From positions 124,001 to 188,000 of the forward strand of contig JAVKBW010000019.1 in the NCBI GenBank assembly GCA_040222995.1: a DNA stretch of 64,000 bases. Direction: 5' to 3'. Under the pieces are notes generated by a model. That model searched no databases. It saw only the letters and a program-made list of their open reading frames with translations, and was not told the DNA's origin. The stretch's first letter is position 1. The number at the start of each line of letters is the position of its first letter. The stretch is from JAVKBW01 sp040222995 (GTDB taxonomy: Bacteria; Pseudomonadota; Alphaproteobacteria; UBA8366; Aestuariispiraceae). Below, piece after piece: positions 48,597 to 57,103 of this stretch. The position numbers and the translations under genes were made by a program.

Positions 48597-48797
48597 ATGG
48601 ATGACGAAGTGCTGAATATGAGTATCCGGAAATTTCTCAAAAAGGTCGGCGTGACATCGCAGCGCGAAATCGAACAGGCGATCCGCGATGCCGCGGCGAA
48701 AGGCGATGTGCCCGCCACGTTGCCGGCGAAGGTATCGCTGACAATCGGGGGAATAGGTCTGTCTGTCGATATCGATGCGGTAATCGAAACGCGCTGA
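48597..48797 (+). CDS. DUF6494-type small FDH accessory protein
   Basis: A 66-residue protein matching the DUF6494 pattern: M-S-I-R-K-F-L-K-K-V-G-V-T-S-Q-R-E-I-E, a helical N-terminus, then a short beta strand region ending G-I-G-L-S-V-D-I-D-A-V-I. It is last in the plus-strand accessory run. It ends 9 bases before the convergent histidine kinase gene, leaving no room for a separate terminator. Confidence 0.78.
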   Translation: MDDEVLNMSIRKFLKKVGVTSQREIEQAIRDAAAKGDVPATLPAKVSLTIGGIGLSVDIDAVIETR

Positions 48798-48806
48798 TTC
48801 CGCGAA

Positions 48807-50342
48807 CTAGTCGGTAGAAGGTGTCGCTGCCGGCCAGGTCGTAATAACCTTTGTGCCGTTTTCGGAATCGCTGATGATTTCGATGCTGCCGCCGTTCATT
48901 TGCATAAGCTGGCACACGATGGAAAAGCCGAGGCCGGCGCCGTGCAATCCATCTTCGTCATTGTTTTTCGTATAGGGCGAATGGGCATGTATGAAGGGCT
49001 GCCCGATCACCGTCTGAAGATCTTTGGCAATTCCCGGCCCGTTGTCGATCACGACCAGTTCCATCGTGCTGTCGTCCTGGTGGCTGTTCAGTTCGATCTG
49101 AACATTCACATCGTTGCCGCCGTATTTCAGGCTGTTTCCGATAAGGTTTAGCAGGACCTGCCGGAAGGATCTTGGATCGGCGTACATAAGGGCGTCGTCG
49201 CAGTTTTTCACCAGCTCGATCGTCGCGTTTATCTTGCGGATATTGCCGGCAAAGGAACTGATTGTCTCCTTGGCTGCGGTTTCCGCATCGAATACCTGTG
49301 GTGTTATCTGGCCGTTTCCGGTTTCGATTCTCGCCAGATCGAGAACGTCATCGACAAGGCTAGTCAGGTGCTGGCTGCTGGTTTGGATGTCGTTCAGATA
49401 CTCTTCCAGTTTCTCAGGCTTTTCACGCAGCGAAGGTACGTAAAGAAGCATTTCCGAAATACCTGAAATGGCGTTGAGAGGGGTGCGGAATTCGTGGCTC
49501 ATCGATGCCAGAAAATCGGATTTGGCCCGGTTGGCCGATTCAGCCTGTTCCATCGCCCGGCGCAGTTCAGCCGTTCGTTCCTGAACGCGCAGGTCAAGCC
49601 TGTCTCGCGCGGCCCTCAATTCGCTTTCAAACTGCTGTTCCTGCGCCTGCATTTCATTGAAGGCGTGAATCAGCGAGCCGATTTCATCCTTCGTATCCCA
49701 GTCGACCATAACCCGGGTTGTCCCGCGCCGCGGGTTGTCCAGTGCGTCGGCGAGCCGTCGAATGGGGGCGATAATAATCTGCCAGTTGGCGAATTGTGCG
49801 ATGATCAGGGCCGACAATAGCAGGATCACGGCGAAAACAATTTCGATAATCAGGTTTCGCCACAGGGCGGATTTCAGGTTTTCGTCTGAGAAATAGATCG
49901 AAAGGGTGCCGATTTCCCGAAATTCGTCGTTGTTCTGAAACACGATCGGTGTGGATTCGATATAGTCGGTGCCGCTGCGATCGACATCTCCGGTTGTCTG
50001 ACCAACCGCATCGAGGGTCTGGTCGAATTCATCGATGACCGTTGCACCGACAATATCCTGATCGGCGACAATGGCCCGCAGGATAAGCGATATGCTGTTG
50101 TGATCCAGGTGCCATAAAGATGTTGCCAGTACCGTGCTTTGCGCCTTTGCCAGTTCTTCGATGCGTTCCAGCAGAGCATCCCTGTCATTCAGGTACTTGT
50201 ACCACCAGAAAGCAGGCATCGCAGCCGTAATGAAGGCGATGAATGCAATGGAAAACAGGATCAGAAATCGCTTCTGAACGGATTGCGACCGCTTGACGCG
50301 CGGCTCCTGGCGTTTCCGGGCTGTTACCGAGTTTTCCACCAT
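48807..50342 (-). CDS. membrane sensor histidine kinase
   Basis: A protein of 511 residues. Transmembrane helix 1 is at about 25-48, a periplasmic domain of about 110 residues follows (W-H-L-D-H-N-S-I near its middle), helix 2 is at about 167-185, then HAMP (about 188-240), a coiled coil, the HisKA box S-H-E-F-R-T-P-L-N-A-I-S, and the HATPase domain with N-box N-L-I-G-N-S-L-K-Y, G1 D-N-G-P-G-I and G2 G-A-G-L-G-F-S. No receiver domain is fused and no response regulator gene lies nearby. It begins 5 bases after the gene for a two-domain periplasmic binding protein, a likely sensory partner. Confidence 0.9.
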   Translation of the reverse strand: MVENSVTARKRQEPRVKRSQSVQKRFLILFSIAFIAFITAAMPAFWWYKYLNDRDALLERIEELAKAQSTVLATSLWHLDHNSISLILRAIVADQDIVGATVIDEFDQTLDAVGQTTGDVDRSGTDYIESTPIVFQNNDEFREIGTLSIYFSDENLKSALWRNLIIEIVFAVILLLSALIIAQFANWQIIIAPIRRLADALDNPRRGTTRVMVDWDTKDEIGSLIHAFNEMQAQEQQFESELRAARDRLDLRVQERTAELRRAMEQAESANRAKSDFLASMSHEFRTPLNAISGISEMLLYVPSLREKPEKLEEYLNDIQTSSQHLTSLVDDVLDLARIETGNGQITPQVFDAETAAKETISSFAGNIRKINATIELVKNCDDALMYADPRSFRQVLLNLIGNSLKYGGNDVNVQIELNSHQDDSTMELVVIDNGPGIAKDLQTVIGQPFIHAHSPYTKNNDEDGLHGAGLGFSIVCQLMQMNGGSIEIISDSENGTKVITTWPAATPSTD

Positions 50343-50347
50343 TCGTC

Positions 50348-51820
50348 CTATTCCAGTTCACCGCGCAGGCTGTCCTGCCAGATGGCGTCGATGTCCAGAC
50401 CTTCAAGCCCGGCGTTGAATACTTCGGCTGTCGCGCGGCCGATGTCGTCATCGCGCAGGCAAAGAAACAGCTCTTGGCTTTTCAGGCGTCGCTTATCCAT
50501 TTTCAACGAAGGCCCTTGTTTGCCAAGTGTTGGATACTTTCGGGTCAGGTGTTTAAAAACCTGCGGATCGACTACGGCTAAATCTATCTGGCCGTCGGCA
50601 AGATTCTGCAAGTTTGACTTGTCGTCATGCGCTGTGATGACAGTAATCCGTTTATCTCTTACCCTTTTATCGAAATCTTCTGTATTCGCATAGCCGATGA
50701 CGGTTCCGATTCTGTAAGCCGCGAGATCGTCCAGGGTATTCCAGGTAATGTCGTTGTCTACCCGTTCGGCAAGCCCGAGCTCGCTCTTTCCTATCGATCT
50801 GCTCGCAATAAAGCCCTTCTCGTGATTGCAATGATAGCCGGGATAATAGCCGATGATTTCATTTTTTTCCGATGCCGCATAGGAAATTGCCCGTTTCCAG
50901 GGCAGAAAGTAGGCCATGGTTTCGTAATCGAATACTGAAAACGCACGCCTGATCGTTTCGGTTATGGCGCCGCCATTCGGCAGATCTTCACCGGTATAGG
51001 GGGGCCATTCCAGTGTCGCCAATTGCACCAGACCGGGTTTTCCCCGGAGACGGGAGACGAGCGAATAGTAGCTGCCGCTTTTTTTCATCGCGCTCAGGAC
51101 CCGGTCGAATTCGCTAAGAAATTCCGCCGAAACCGGCGGATTCTTTTTGTTGATCAGAAGACTGAGAGAAACGCTGGAATAAACAGTCGGCAGCACGACA
51201 ATGTCTGCATCGCCGCCGATTTCCTCAAGGGCAGCCTGACCCGTTTCAACAACATGCAGGAATACGTCCTGGCGGCCTGCCTCTACCTGCCGAAGACAGG
51301 CCTGGGTGTTGAGTCCGGTTTGATAAGGTATCTGGTTTTTTTCAAGAAACGTCTTTGACCAGCCGTCACCGAGAATGACGCAGTGCATAAAGTCTCTTTG
51401 CGTTTTCAGCACGGGGTTCCGGCGTATGGCCAGTTCTGCCGCTGAATCCGCGCGAACGAATGCTTTCGTATCAAGTGTAAACAAAATTTCGCGGGAGGCG
51501 TTCATATACTTCAGGCGCTCCGGCGAGGCATAGGTTATCAGGGCGTCAAGCCGGCCGTTCTCGACATCGTGCTGCGCCCGGTTCCATGGCAGGCCGACGA
51601 CTTTGATGTCCTGTCCCATGCGTTTTTCGATGATTTCCCGAGTCAACTGGACGAGCAGTCCATCGACCGAGGCGCCTTCGCCGCTTGAATAGGGCGGCCA
51701 GCCGGAGTTGAAGGCGATTCTTAGCGGTTCCGCCTGTACTGCCGCCGCCGGAACAAGGCCGATAAGGGCAAGCAGGAGGAGTCTGATCGCCAATACCCAA
51801 TAAAATTTGTTAAGGATCAT
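50348..51820 (-). CDS. periplasmic protein with two tandem family-3 solute-binding domains
   Basis: A protein of 490 residues with a signal peptide or N-terminal anchor (about 8-30, ending A-V-Q-A) and two SBP_bac_3-like domains (about 32-255 and 265-485). Each starts with a similar strand: R-I-A-F-N-S-G-W-P-P-Y-S and L-A-T-L-E-W-P-P-Y-T. No permease or ATPase gene is adjacent. The next gene, 5 bases on, is a histidine kinase, so this looks like a ligand-sensing subunit rather than part of an importer. Confidence 0.8.
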   Translation of the reverse strand: MILNKFYWVLAIRLLLLALIGLVPAAAVQAEPLRIAFNSGWPPYSSGEGASVDGLLVQLTREIIEKRMGQDIKVVGLPWNRAQHDVENGRLDALITYASPERLKYMNASREILFTLDTKAFVRADSAAELAIRRNPVLKTQRDFMHCVILGDGWSKTFLEKNQIPYQTGLNTQACLRQVEAGRQDVFLHVVETGQAALEEIGGDADIVVLPTVYSSVSLSLLINKKNPPVSAEFLSEFDRVLSAMKKSGSYYSLVSRLRGKPGLVQLATLEWPPYTGEDLPNGGAITETIRRAFSVFDYETMAYFLPWKRAISYAASEKNEIIGYYPGYHCNHEKGFIASRSIGKSELGLAERVDNDITWNTLDDLAAYRIGTVIGYANTEDFDKRVRDKRITVITAHDDKSNLQNLADGQIDLAVVDPQVFKHLTRKYPTLGKQGPSLKMDKRRLKSQELFLCLRDDDIGRATAEVFNAGLEGLDIDAIWQDSLRGELE

Positions 51821-51930
51821 TCCTTACATTCCCACCCTTGGCCGATGGAACAAGCACAAGGCTTTATCGGCACCCGGAGGTACGATAGCGGTATAGGGGC
51901 GGTTTCGAAACTGGCGTTTGGTAAAAAAGA

Positions 51931-53955
51931 TCAGTCGTCGGCGTCATCACCGATCAGGCCGGACAAATAGTCTTCGGTAGTTCGTGGCTTCGGTCTTTCC
52001 CCTGTCTTGAACGGATTGTCGTCGGCGTTGAACTGGGCGGTAATGCGACAGTCTTCACACATTTTCAGGCGTTCCATGGCGTCGCCCTTGAACATCCAGT
52101 GCTTGTCGCCCAGCGTTTCCAGCATTTTATCAATCGTGCTCTTGGCGGCAAAGGGCTTGCCGCATGAAATGCATTCATACGGTTCTTCTTCGTTCAGAAC
52201 GATGCGCCTGCCGGCTTCAAGCAGGAAGTTGAACTGTGGCTCCAGCGCGATTACCGATTCCGGACAGGTGTTCTTGCAAAGACCGCATTGTATGCAGGCG
52301 CTTTCGTCAAAGCCGAGTTCCGGCCTGTCTTCACCAGCGGTCAGTGCGCCGGTCGGGCAGGCGCTTACGCAGGCCAGGCAGAGTGTGCAGCCATCGGTAT
52401 CGACTTTCACCGCGCCAAAGGGAGCGCCCGGCGCGAGACGGACGGTATCGACCGGTGAGGGCGCATGTTCATGTAGATGCCGGCCCGCCGACCGGAGATT
52501 GGTGCGTTTTTGCGGTTGCGGCAGGAACTGCGAGGCATTCAGCTTGTGATGCGGTTTCAACCTGTCGTACAGGGCGGCTTCCACGGTGTCGGGATCATCT
52601 TCGACAAGGACGTTGATCAGGCCGCTGTCATAGCCAAGGCCGGTCATGATTGTTTCGACGATAGCGGCCTGACTGGCCAATCCGGATATTTCGTCGCGAC
52701 GTTTGGTCGGGGTCAGAACAAACATCCGTTCAGCCCCGTACGCAAGAGCGGACAGCATTATGTCGGCGCCGATCTGCGTCACCTCGTTAACCTGAAACGG
52801 CAACACCGCAGCGGGTAAGCCCCTGCCATGCCGCGCCATCGCCTCGATAAGAGGACGTCCGTGATCGTCGTCGTGTATCAGCAGAACCGGTCGTTTGCCG
52901 CCGGCTTTGGTATATGCGCCCAGCAACATCCGTATCTGTTCAAGCAGTGTTGCGTTGTTCGGATAGGCGTATGACGCGGCGCCGGTCGGGCAGACGCTGT
53001 TGCAGCCGCCGCAACCGCCGCAGAGATACGGATCTATCGAAACCGTATCGCCATCCGGTGCGATTGCGGCGGCCGGGCAGACGTCGAGACAGCGCGTGCA
53101 ACCGGTTATCCGGCTGCGGGAATGGGCGCAAAGTTTTGCATTGAAGTCGACATACCGGACCTTCTCGAATTCGCCGACAAGATCGACGAGATCGAACAGC
53201 GCCTTGTGCAGTGCGACAGGGTCATCCGGGTCTACCCGAACGTATCCGTCGCGTCGCTGATGCGCGGGAAACAGGGGTGCGCCGCCGGAAACATCCAGAA
53301 TCAGATCGCAGATCGCAGCAGCCCCGTTACGCGGCGTGTCGAACGAGAAGGCATCCTTCGCAGACGGTTTCACTGCGGCGTAGTTATCGACATTGATTTC
53401 AAACGCGCCGAGATGGCCTGTCGCTGCCGCTATTCTGCCGTGTGCGATCATCAGGTCCATATAACCGAGGGGCAGGGCGCCACCGGCTTCCGTCAGCAGA
53501 ACGGAGACCGTCAGGCGTCCTTCCAGCCGCTTTGCCGCTTCAAGGGCAACCTCCGGCTTTCCGTAGATCAAACAAACACCGGCCGAGGACATTTCAATCG
53601 TCGGCGCCTGCGGCGTTTCCATTTCAGCGAGTTGCAGGAGAGCCGCGATTTTCGGTCCGGCTGACTTCGCTTCCTTTGACCATCCCGCCTGCTCGCGAAT
53701 GTTCACCGTTTGAAGCGGCGTATCGAATTCCAGTTCATCCAGTTTTTCCGCGAAGGTCTGGTGTTCCTGCGTGCAGGCGACAAGCAGGCGGTCGGCCTTG
53801 CCGCAAACCGCGGCGAAACCGTCGATCTCGGCTTTGCACAACTGGGTGTGCCGGGCGGAGAGCTCCACTGTATCGAGAGCCCGGGTAAGGGCGGCGCGGT
53901 CCAGTGGAATCGTTTCTTCGCAATCGCAAACGAAGACGGTTGTCTTGTTCGTCAT
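51931..53955 (-). CDS. large multi-cluster 4Fe-4S protein of the FDH locus
   Basis: A soluble protein of 674 residues. An N-terminal region of about 275 residues has only scattered Cys. A ferredoxin-like pair follows near 290-330 (C-T-R-C-L-D-V-C-P and C-G-G-C-G-G-C-N-S-V-C-P). A middle region is free of such motifs (about 345-480). A second 2[4Fe-4S] module lies near 530-585 (C-T-L-C-L-A-C-V-S-A-C-P and C-I-Q-C-G-L-C-K-N-T-C-P). Near the C-terminus are C-I-S-C and C-E-D-C pairs that may bind zinc or another cluster. At least four clusters are implied. It probably shuttles electrons to or from FDH. A 77-residue gene sits just upstream in the same direction. Confidence 0.8.
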   Translation of the reverse strand: MTNKTTVFVCDCEETIPLDRAALTRALDTVELSARHTQLCKAEIDGFAAVCGKADRLLVACTQEHQTFAEKLDELEFDTPLQTVNIREQAGWSKEAKSAGPKIAALLQLAEMETPQAPTIEMSSAGVCLIYGKPEVALEAAKRLEGRLTVSVLLTEAGGALPLGYMDLMIAHGRIAAATGHLGAFEINVDNYAAVKPSAKDAFSFDTPRNGAAAICDLILDVSGGAPLFPAHQRRDGYVRVDPDDPVALHKALFDLVDLVGEFEKVRYVDFNAKLCAHSRSRITGCTRCLDVCPAAAIAPDGDTVSIDPYLCGGCGGCNSVCPTGAASYAYPNNATLLEQIRMLLGAYTKAGGKRPVLLIHDDDHGRPLIEAMARHGRGLPAAVLPFQVNEVTQIGADIMLSALAYGAERMFVLTPTKRRDEISGLASQAAIVETIMTGLGYDSGLINVLVEDDPDTVEAALYDRLKPHHKLNASQFLPQPQKRTNLRSAGRHLHEHAPSPVDTVRLAPGAPFGAVKVDTDGCTLCLACVSACPTGALTAGEDRPELGFDESACIQCGLCKNTCPESVIALEPQFNFLLEAGRRIVLNEEEPYECISCGKPFAAKSTIDKMLETLGDKHWMFKGDAMERLKMCEDCRITAQFNADDNPFKTGERPKPRTTEDYLSGLIGDDADD

Positions 53956-53983
53956 TCCCTGTCTTTCCGGGTCAAAACGGGCG

Positions 53984-54217
53984 CTACAAGGCTTCGAAAA
54001 CTTCCCAGTTTACGAACCCGTGTATGCCGCGGTCGATATTTTTGACTTTTTTCTTCTTGCTTGCTTTTTCGCTGGCTTTGACGGCCGCGTACTGACTGGC
54101 GTTCGGATGCTCGAAAGCCAACTGAACGGCTTCGGTTTCCGATACGGCGACCACTATCATGACCACGCTGGGGTCCTTGTCCGGGTCCGGATAGCACTCC
54201 ATCGGAAAAACATACAT
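53984..54217 (-). CDS. 77-residue protein of unknown function
   Basis: A small soluble protein with a beta-rich start (Y-V-F-P-M-E-C-Y-P) and V-V-M-I-V-V-A-V-S strand, a helical middle, a strongly basic K-A-S-K-K-K-K-V-K stretch, and an ending G-F-V-N-W-E-V-F. It lies 28 bases upstream of the multi-ferredoxin gene and probably shares its promoter, so a role in the same redox process is likely. I do not recognise the family. Confidence 0.6.
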   Translation of the reverse strand: MYVFPMECYPDPDKDPSVVMIVVAVSETEAVQLAFEHPNASQYAAVKASEKASKKKKVKNIDRGIHGFVNWEVFEAL

Positions 54218-54346
54218 CTACTGCGCCTTTTACTGTGTATCGCCGGTAATTGTTACACCGAATAACCGTCGGCAACAACACGGCCTGGGCCGCTAAATGC
54301 CCGTAACCGTTAACGAATTTTCACCATGGCTTATTCAATTTGCGTC

Positions 54347-54363
54347 ATTTTTCTTCGAAAAAT
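54347..54363. promoter_or_regulatory. perfect palindrome upstream of the tungstate transporter promoter
   Basis: ATTTTTC-TTC-GAAAAAT: 7-bp perfect arms. It ends one base before the predicted -35 box of the tup operon and lies in the divergent gap shared with the 77-residue gene; a possible regulator site. The rest of 54218-54425 shows no gene. Confidence 0.4.
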
Positions 54364-54364
54364 A

Positions 54365-54393
54365 TTGTGCAAAAAGGTAAATAAACGTAGAAA
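54365..54393 (+). promoter_or_regulatory. candidate promoter of tupBCA
   Basis: TTGTGC (54365-54370), a 17-base spacer, and TAGAAA (54388-54393), giving a leader of about 25 bases before tupB. Both boxes are imperfect. Confidence 0.4.
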
Positions 54394-54425
54394 AAGGCAG
54401 TAATAGGGAATCGGATTCGGAGTAT

Positions 54426-55130
54426 ATGGATTTTTCTGACGCCTTTTCAGCCGCGTTCTCTTTGATCGTGGGGCTTGATGCCGATCTGATCGAGATCGTC
54501 AGTCTTTCGCTTCAGGTCAGTGGAATAGCCGTGTTTCTGGCCTGTCTGATCGGAATGCCGCTCGGTGCGGTGGTGGCGGTAGGACACTTTCCGGGCCGGA
54601 CAACCGCAACAATCATAGTGAATGCCCTGATGGGGCTGCCGCCGGTCGTGGTGGGACTGGTCGTGTACATGATGCTGTCCCGTTCGGGACCGCTGGGCGT
54701 GCTGGGTCTTCTGTACTCGCCGTCAGCCATGATTATTGCGCAGACAATTCTGGTTGTTCCGATTGTCGCGGCGCTGTCGCGCCAGATCATCGACGATCTA
54801 CACCGGGAGTATGACGAACTTTTCCGCTCGATGCGGGCAACACGCCTGCAAACCATGACCGCCTTGCTGTGGGATGCCCGGTATTCCCTGCTGACGGCGA
54901 CGCTGGCCGGGATGGGGCGCGCGCTGGCTGAAGTCGGCGCGGTGATGATCGTCGGCGGCAATATCGATCATGTCACCCGGGTCATGACAACGGCGATTGC
55001 GCTGGAAACATCCCGGGGCGATCTGGCGTTGGCGCTGGGGCTCGGCATTATTCTTCTGACACTGGCGCTGATCGTGAACGGAGCGCTGATGGCGCTGCGA
55101 GGCAGTGCGCGGCGGCTGGCCTATGCATAA
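54426..55130 (+). CDS. tupB: tungstate ABC transporter permease
   Basis: A protein of 234 residues with five or six helices, similar to TupB/WtpB-type permeases. It has the L-P-P-V-V-V-G-L-V-V-Y motif near 78, then an EAA-type loop with M-R-A-T-R-L-Q-T and L-A-E-V-G-A-V-M-I-V-G-G-N-I near 165-180, which is very typical of tungstate permeases. It is first in tupB-tupC-tupA; its end overlaps tupC by 8 bases. Tungstate import supplies W cofactor to enzymes such as FDH. Confidence 0.92.
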   Translation: MDFSDAFSAAFSLIVGLDADLIEIVSLSLQVSGIAVFLACLIGMPLGAVVAVGHFPGRTTATIIVNALMGLPPVVVGLVVYMMLSRSGPLGVLGLLYSPSAMIIAQTILVVPIVAALSRQIIDDLHREYDELFRSMRATRLQTMTALLWDARYSLLTATLAGMGRALAEVGAVMIVGGNIDHVTRVMTTAIALETSRGDLALALGLGIILLTLALIVNGALMALRGSARRLAYA

Positions 55131-55839
55131 GCCCGCAATCCTGACGTCTGTAACCGATCTTACCTATGCACCGGCGAACACCGTGCTGGTGGATTCGATT
55201 TCGACATCGTTCTGCGTTGACGGTGTGTCGGTAATCATGGGGCCGAACGGCGCCGGCAAAAGTCTCTTGCTGCGCCTGATTGCGGGTCTGATTCCGCCGG
55301 ATTCAGGGGCCCTGCGTCTAACCGGCTCGCTGCACGACGGGCCGGCCCGGGTCGCCCTGGTCGCGCAGCGTCCCGTCCTGTTGCGGCGGTCCGTGGCGGC
55401 GAATATCGCATTTGCGCTCAAGGTATACGGTGTACCCCGTTCCGAAAGGGCGGCCCAGGTGACGGAATTGCTGGCGCTGGCCGATCTGGAGGCGTTGGCG
55501 TCCCGGCCGGCGCGGCTGCTGTCGGGCGGCGAACAGCAGCGGTTGTCTCTTGTCAGGGCGCTTGCGATGAAGCCGGACATCCTGCTTCTGGACGAACCCA
55601 CCGCCAATCTCGACCCGCATGCGACGGCGCATATCGAATCTACCGTCAAGATGATCGCGGCAACCGGCGTGAAAGTCATTTTTGTCACACACGACAAAGG
55701 ACAGGCCCAGCGATTGGCTCATGAAGTGCTGTTTCTGCATCGCGGCCGGCTGCTTGAAAGAACCGAAGCCGAAACATTTTTCACTACCCCGGAAACGAAA
55801 GAAGCCCGCGCCTATCTGGCGGGGGAACTTCTTGTTTAA
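55123..55839 (+). CDS. tupC: tungstate ABC transporter ATP-binding protein
   Basis: A protein of 238 residues with Walker A G-P-N-G-A-G-K-S-L, signature L-S-G-G-E-Q-Q-R-L-S, Walker B I-L-L-L-D-E-P-T-A-N-L-D and H-loop V-T-H-D. It is short, without the C-terminal TOBE domain of ModC, as is usual for TupC. The ATG at 55123 overlaps the tupB stop; a longer frame from 55105 is possible but starts inside tupB. Confidence 0.92.
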   Translation: MHKPAILTSVTDLTYAPANTVLVDSISTSFCVDGVSVIMGPNGAGKSLLLRLIAGLIPPDSGALRLTGSLHDGPARVALVAQRPVLLRRSVAANIAFALKVYGVPRSERAAQVTELLALADLEALASRPARLLSGGEQQRLSLVRALAMKPDILLLDEPTANLDPHATAHIESTVKMIAATGVKVIFVTHDKGQAQRLAHEVLFLHRGRLLERTEAETFFTTPETKEARAYLAGELLV

Positions 55840-55862
55840 CCAACAGAACTGGAGGAGACACC

Positions 55863-56693
55863 ATGAAACACAGTATCAGCCAAATCGCCGGTCGCGCGTT
55901 GCTGGCCGCCGTCGTTGCATCCGCATCGATCACGGCAGCGCAGGCACAGGACTATATTACAGTCCAGTCGACGACATCGACTCAGAATTCCGGTCTTTAT
56001 GATGTCATCCTGCCGCAGTTTACCGACTCATCTGGTATTGAAGTCAGGGTCGTCGCGGTCGGCACGGGACAGGCAATAAAGAATGCGCGCAATTGCGATG
56101 GCGATGTGCTGCTGGTTCACGCCAAGCCGGCCGAGGAAAAGTTCGTCGCTGACGGCTATGGCGTCGAGCGCTTCGATGTCATGTACAACGACTTCGTGTT
56201 TGTCGGACCGGACTCCGATCCGGCGGGCCTGACCTCGGCCGGGAGCGTAACCGAAGCCCTGTTGAAGGTGCGGGATGGCGAAGCGCCTTTCGCATCGCGC
56301 GGCGACGATAGCGGCACGCACAAGAAAGAACAGGCTCTCTGGAAATCGGCGGGAATTGATCCAGCCGATATCAGCGGTTCGTGGTATCGCGAAACCGGTT
56401 CCGGGATGGGGGCGACGCTGAACATCGCCGTCGGCATGGGTGCCTATGCGATGACCGACCGGGCGACCTGGATTGCGTTCGAAAACAAGCAGGACTACAA
56501 AATCGTCGTGGAAGGCAAAGATGACCTGTTCAATCAGTATGGCGTGATGCTGGTCAGTACCGACAAGTGTCCTTCGACAAAGGTCGATCAGGGGCAGGCG
56601 TTCATTGACTGGCTGCTTTCATCGGAAGGGCAGGCGGCGATCGGCGCATACAAGCGGGATGGTCAGCAGCTTTTCTTCCCCAACGCCAAGTAA
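55863..56693 (+). CDS. tupA: tungstate-binding periplasmic protein
   Basis: A protein of 276 residues with a signal peptide (1-28, ending A-A-Q-A-Q). The mature N-terminus has the TupA oxyanion-binding signature V-Q-S-T-T-S-T-Q-N-S-G-L, and S-R-G-D-D-S-G-T-H follows near 140. Those Thr/Ser/Arg residues distinguish tungstate-selective TupA from ModA. An ACTGGAGGAG leader precedes the ATG. A terminator lies just after the gene. Confidence 0.95.
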   Translation: MKHSISQIAGRALLAAVVASASITAAQAQDYITVQSTTSTQNSGLYDVILPQFTDSSGIEVRVVAVGTGQAIKNARNCDGDVLLVHAKPAEEKFVADGYGVERFDVMYNDFVFVGPDSDPAGLTSAGSVTEALLKVRDGEAPFASRGDDSGTHKKEQALWKSAGIDPADISGSWYRETGSGMGATLNIAVGMGAYAMTDRATWIAFENKQDYKIVVEGKDDLFNQYGVMLVSTDKCPSTKVDQGQAFIDWLLSSEGQAAIGAYKRDGQQLFFPNAK

Positions 56694-56702
56694 TCAGTTA
56701 GT

Positions 56703-56735
56703 GCCGGGTGGCGGATGCCCGTCACCCGGCGTTTT
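56703..56735 (+). terminator. rho-independent terminator after tupA
   Basis: A stem with 8 perfect outer pairs (56703-56710 with 56723-56730) extended inward by about four more, followed by GTTTT. It sits between the convergent tupA and the 118-residue gene. Confidence 0.75.
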
Positions 56736-56746
56736 CCCGGCGACGA

Positions 56747-57103
56747 TTACTTTTTCAGTATTCTGTTAACGCCGCTAAGACCGTCGGTTTCGCACCAGGC
56801 TTTGTGACCGCCCAGGCTTCTGTTCTGGTATTCGGCATCGGCCGCAACGAAGGCGGATATCCGGATCTTTTTTAACTCGATATCGGACAGCGAGGTGTCC
56901 GCCTCTATCACCTGCCGTTTGTCTCGCGTTGCCCTGACGATATCTTCTGTCAGCAAGCCGCAATATCCCGCGACTTCGAAGTCGTAGATTAGCTGGTAGT
57001 AGTCCGACTTGCTGTCGGCTGCGTTTGCGAGAGGAAAGTACAGAAACAGCGAAATTCCCAATAGTACGGAATATCGCAGGCGCGGATATGCGTCAGTTGA
57101 CAC
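56747..57103 (-). CDS. small secreted protein downstream of the caspase-like gene
   Basis: A protein of 118 residues with a signal peptide (hydrophobic about 11-28, ending N-A-A) and a mature helical region with two Cys (G-Y-C-G and A-W-C-E) that may form a disulfide. I do not recognise the family. Its start overlaps the end of the caspase-like gene by 11 bases, so the two are co-translated and probably work together in the periplasm. Confidence 0.6.
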   Translation of the reverse strand: MSTDAYPRLRYSVLLGISLFLYFPLANAADSKSDYYQLIYDFEVAGYCGLLTEDIVRATRDKRQVIEADTSLSDIELKKIRISAFVAADAEYQNRSLGGHKAWCETDGLSGVNRILKK

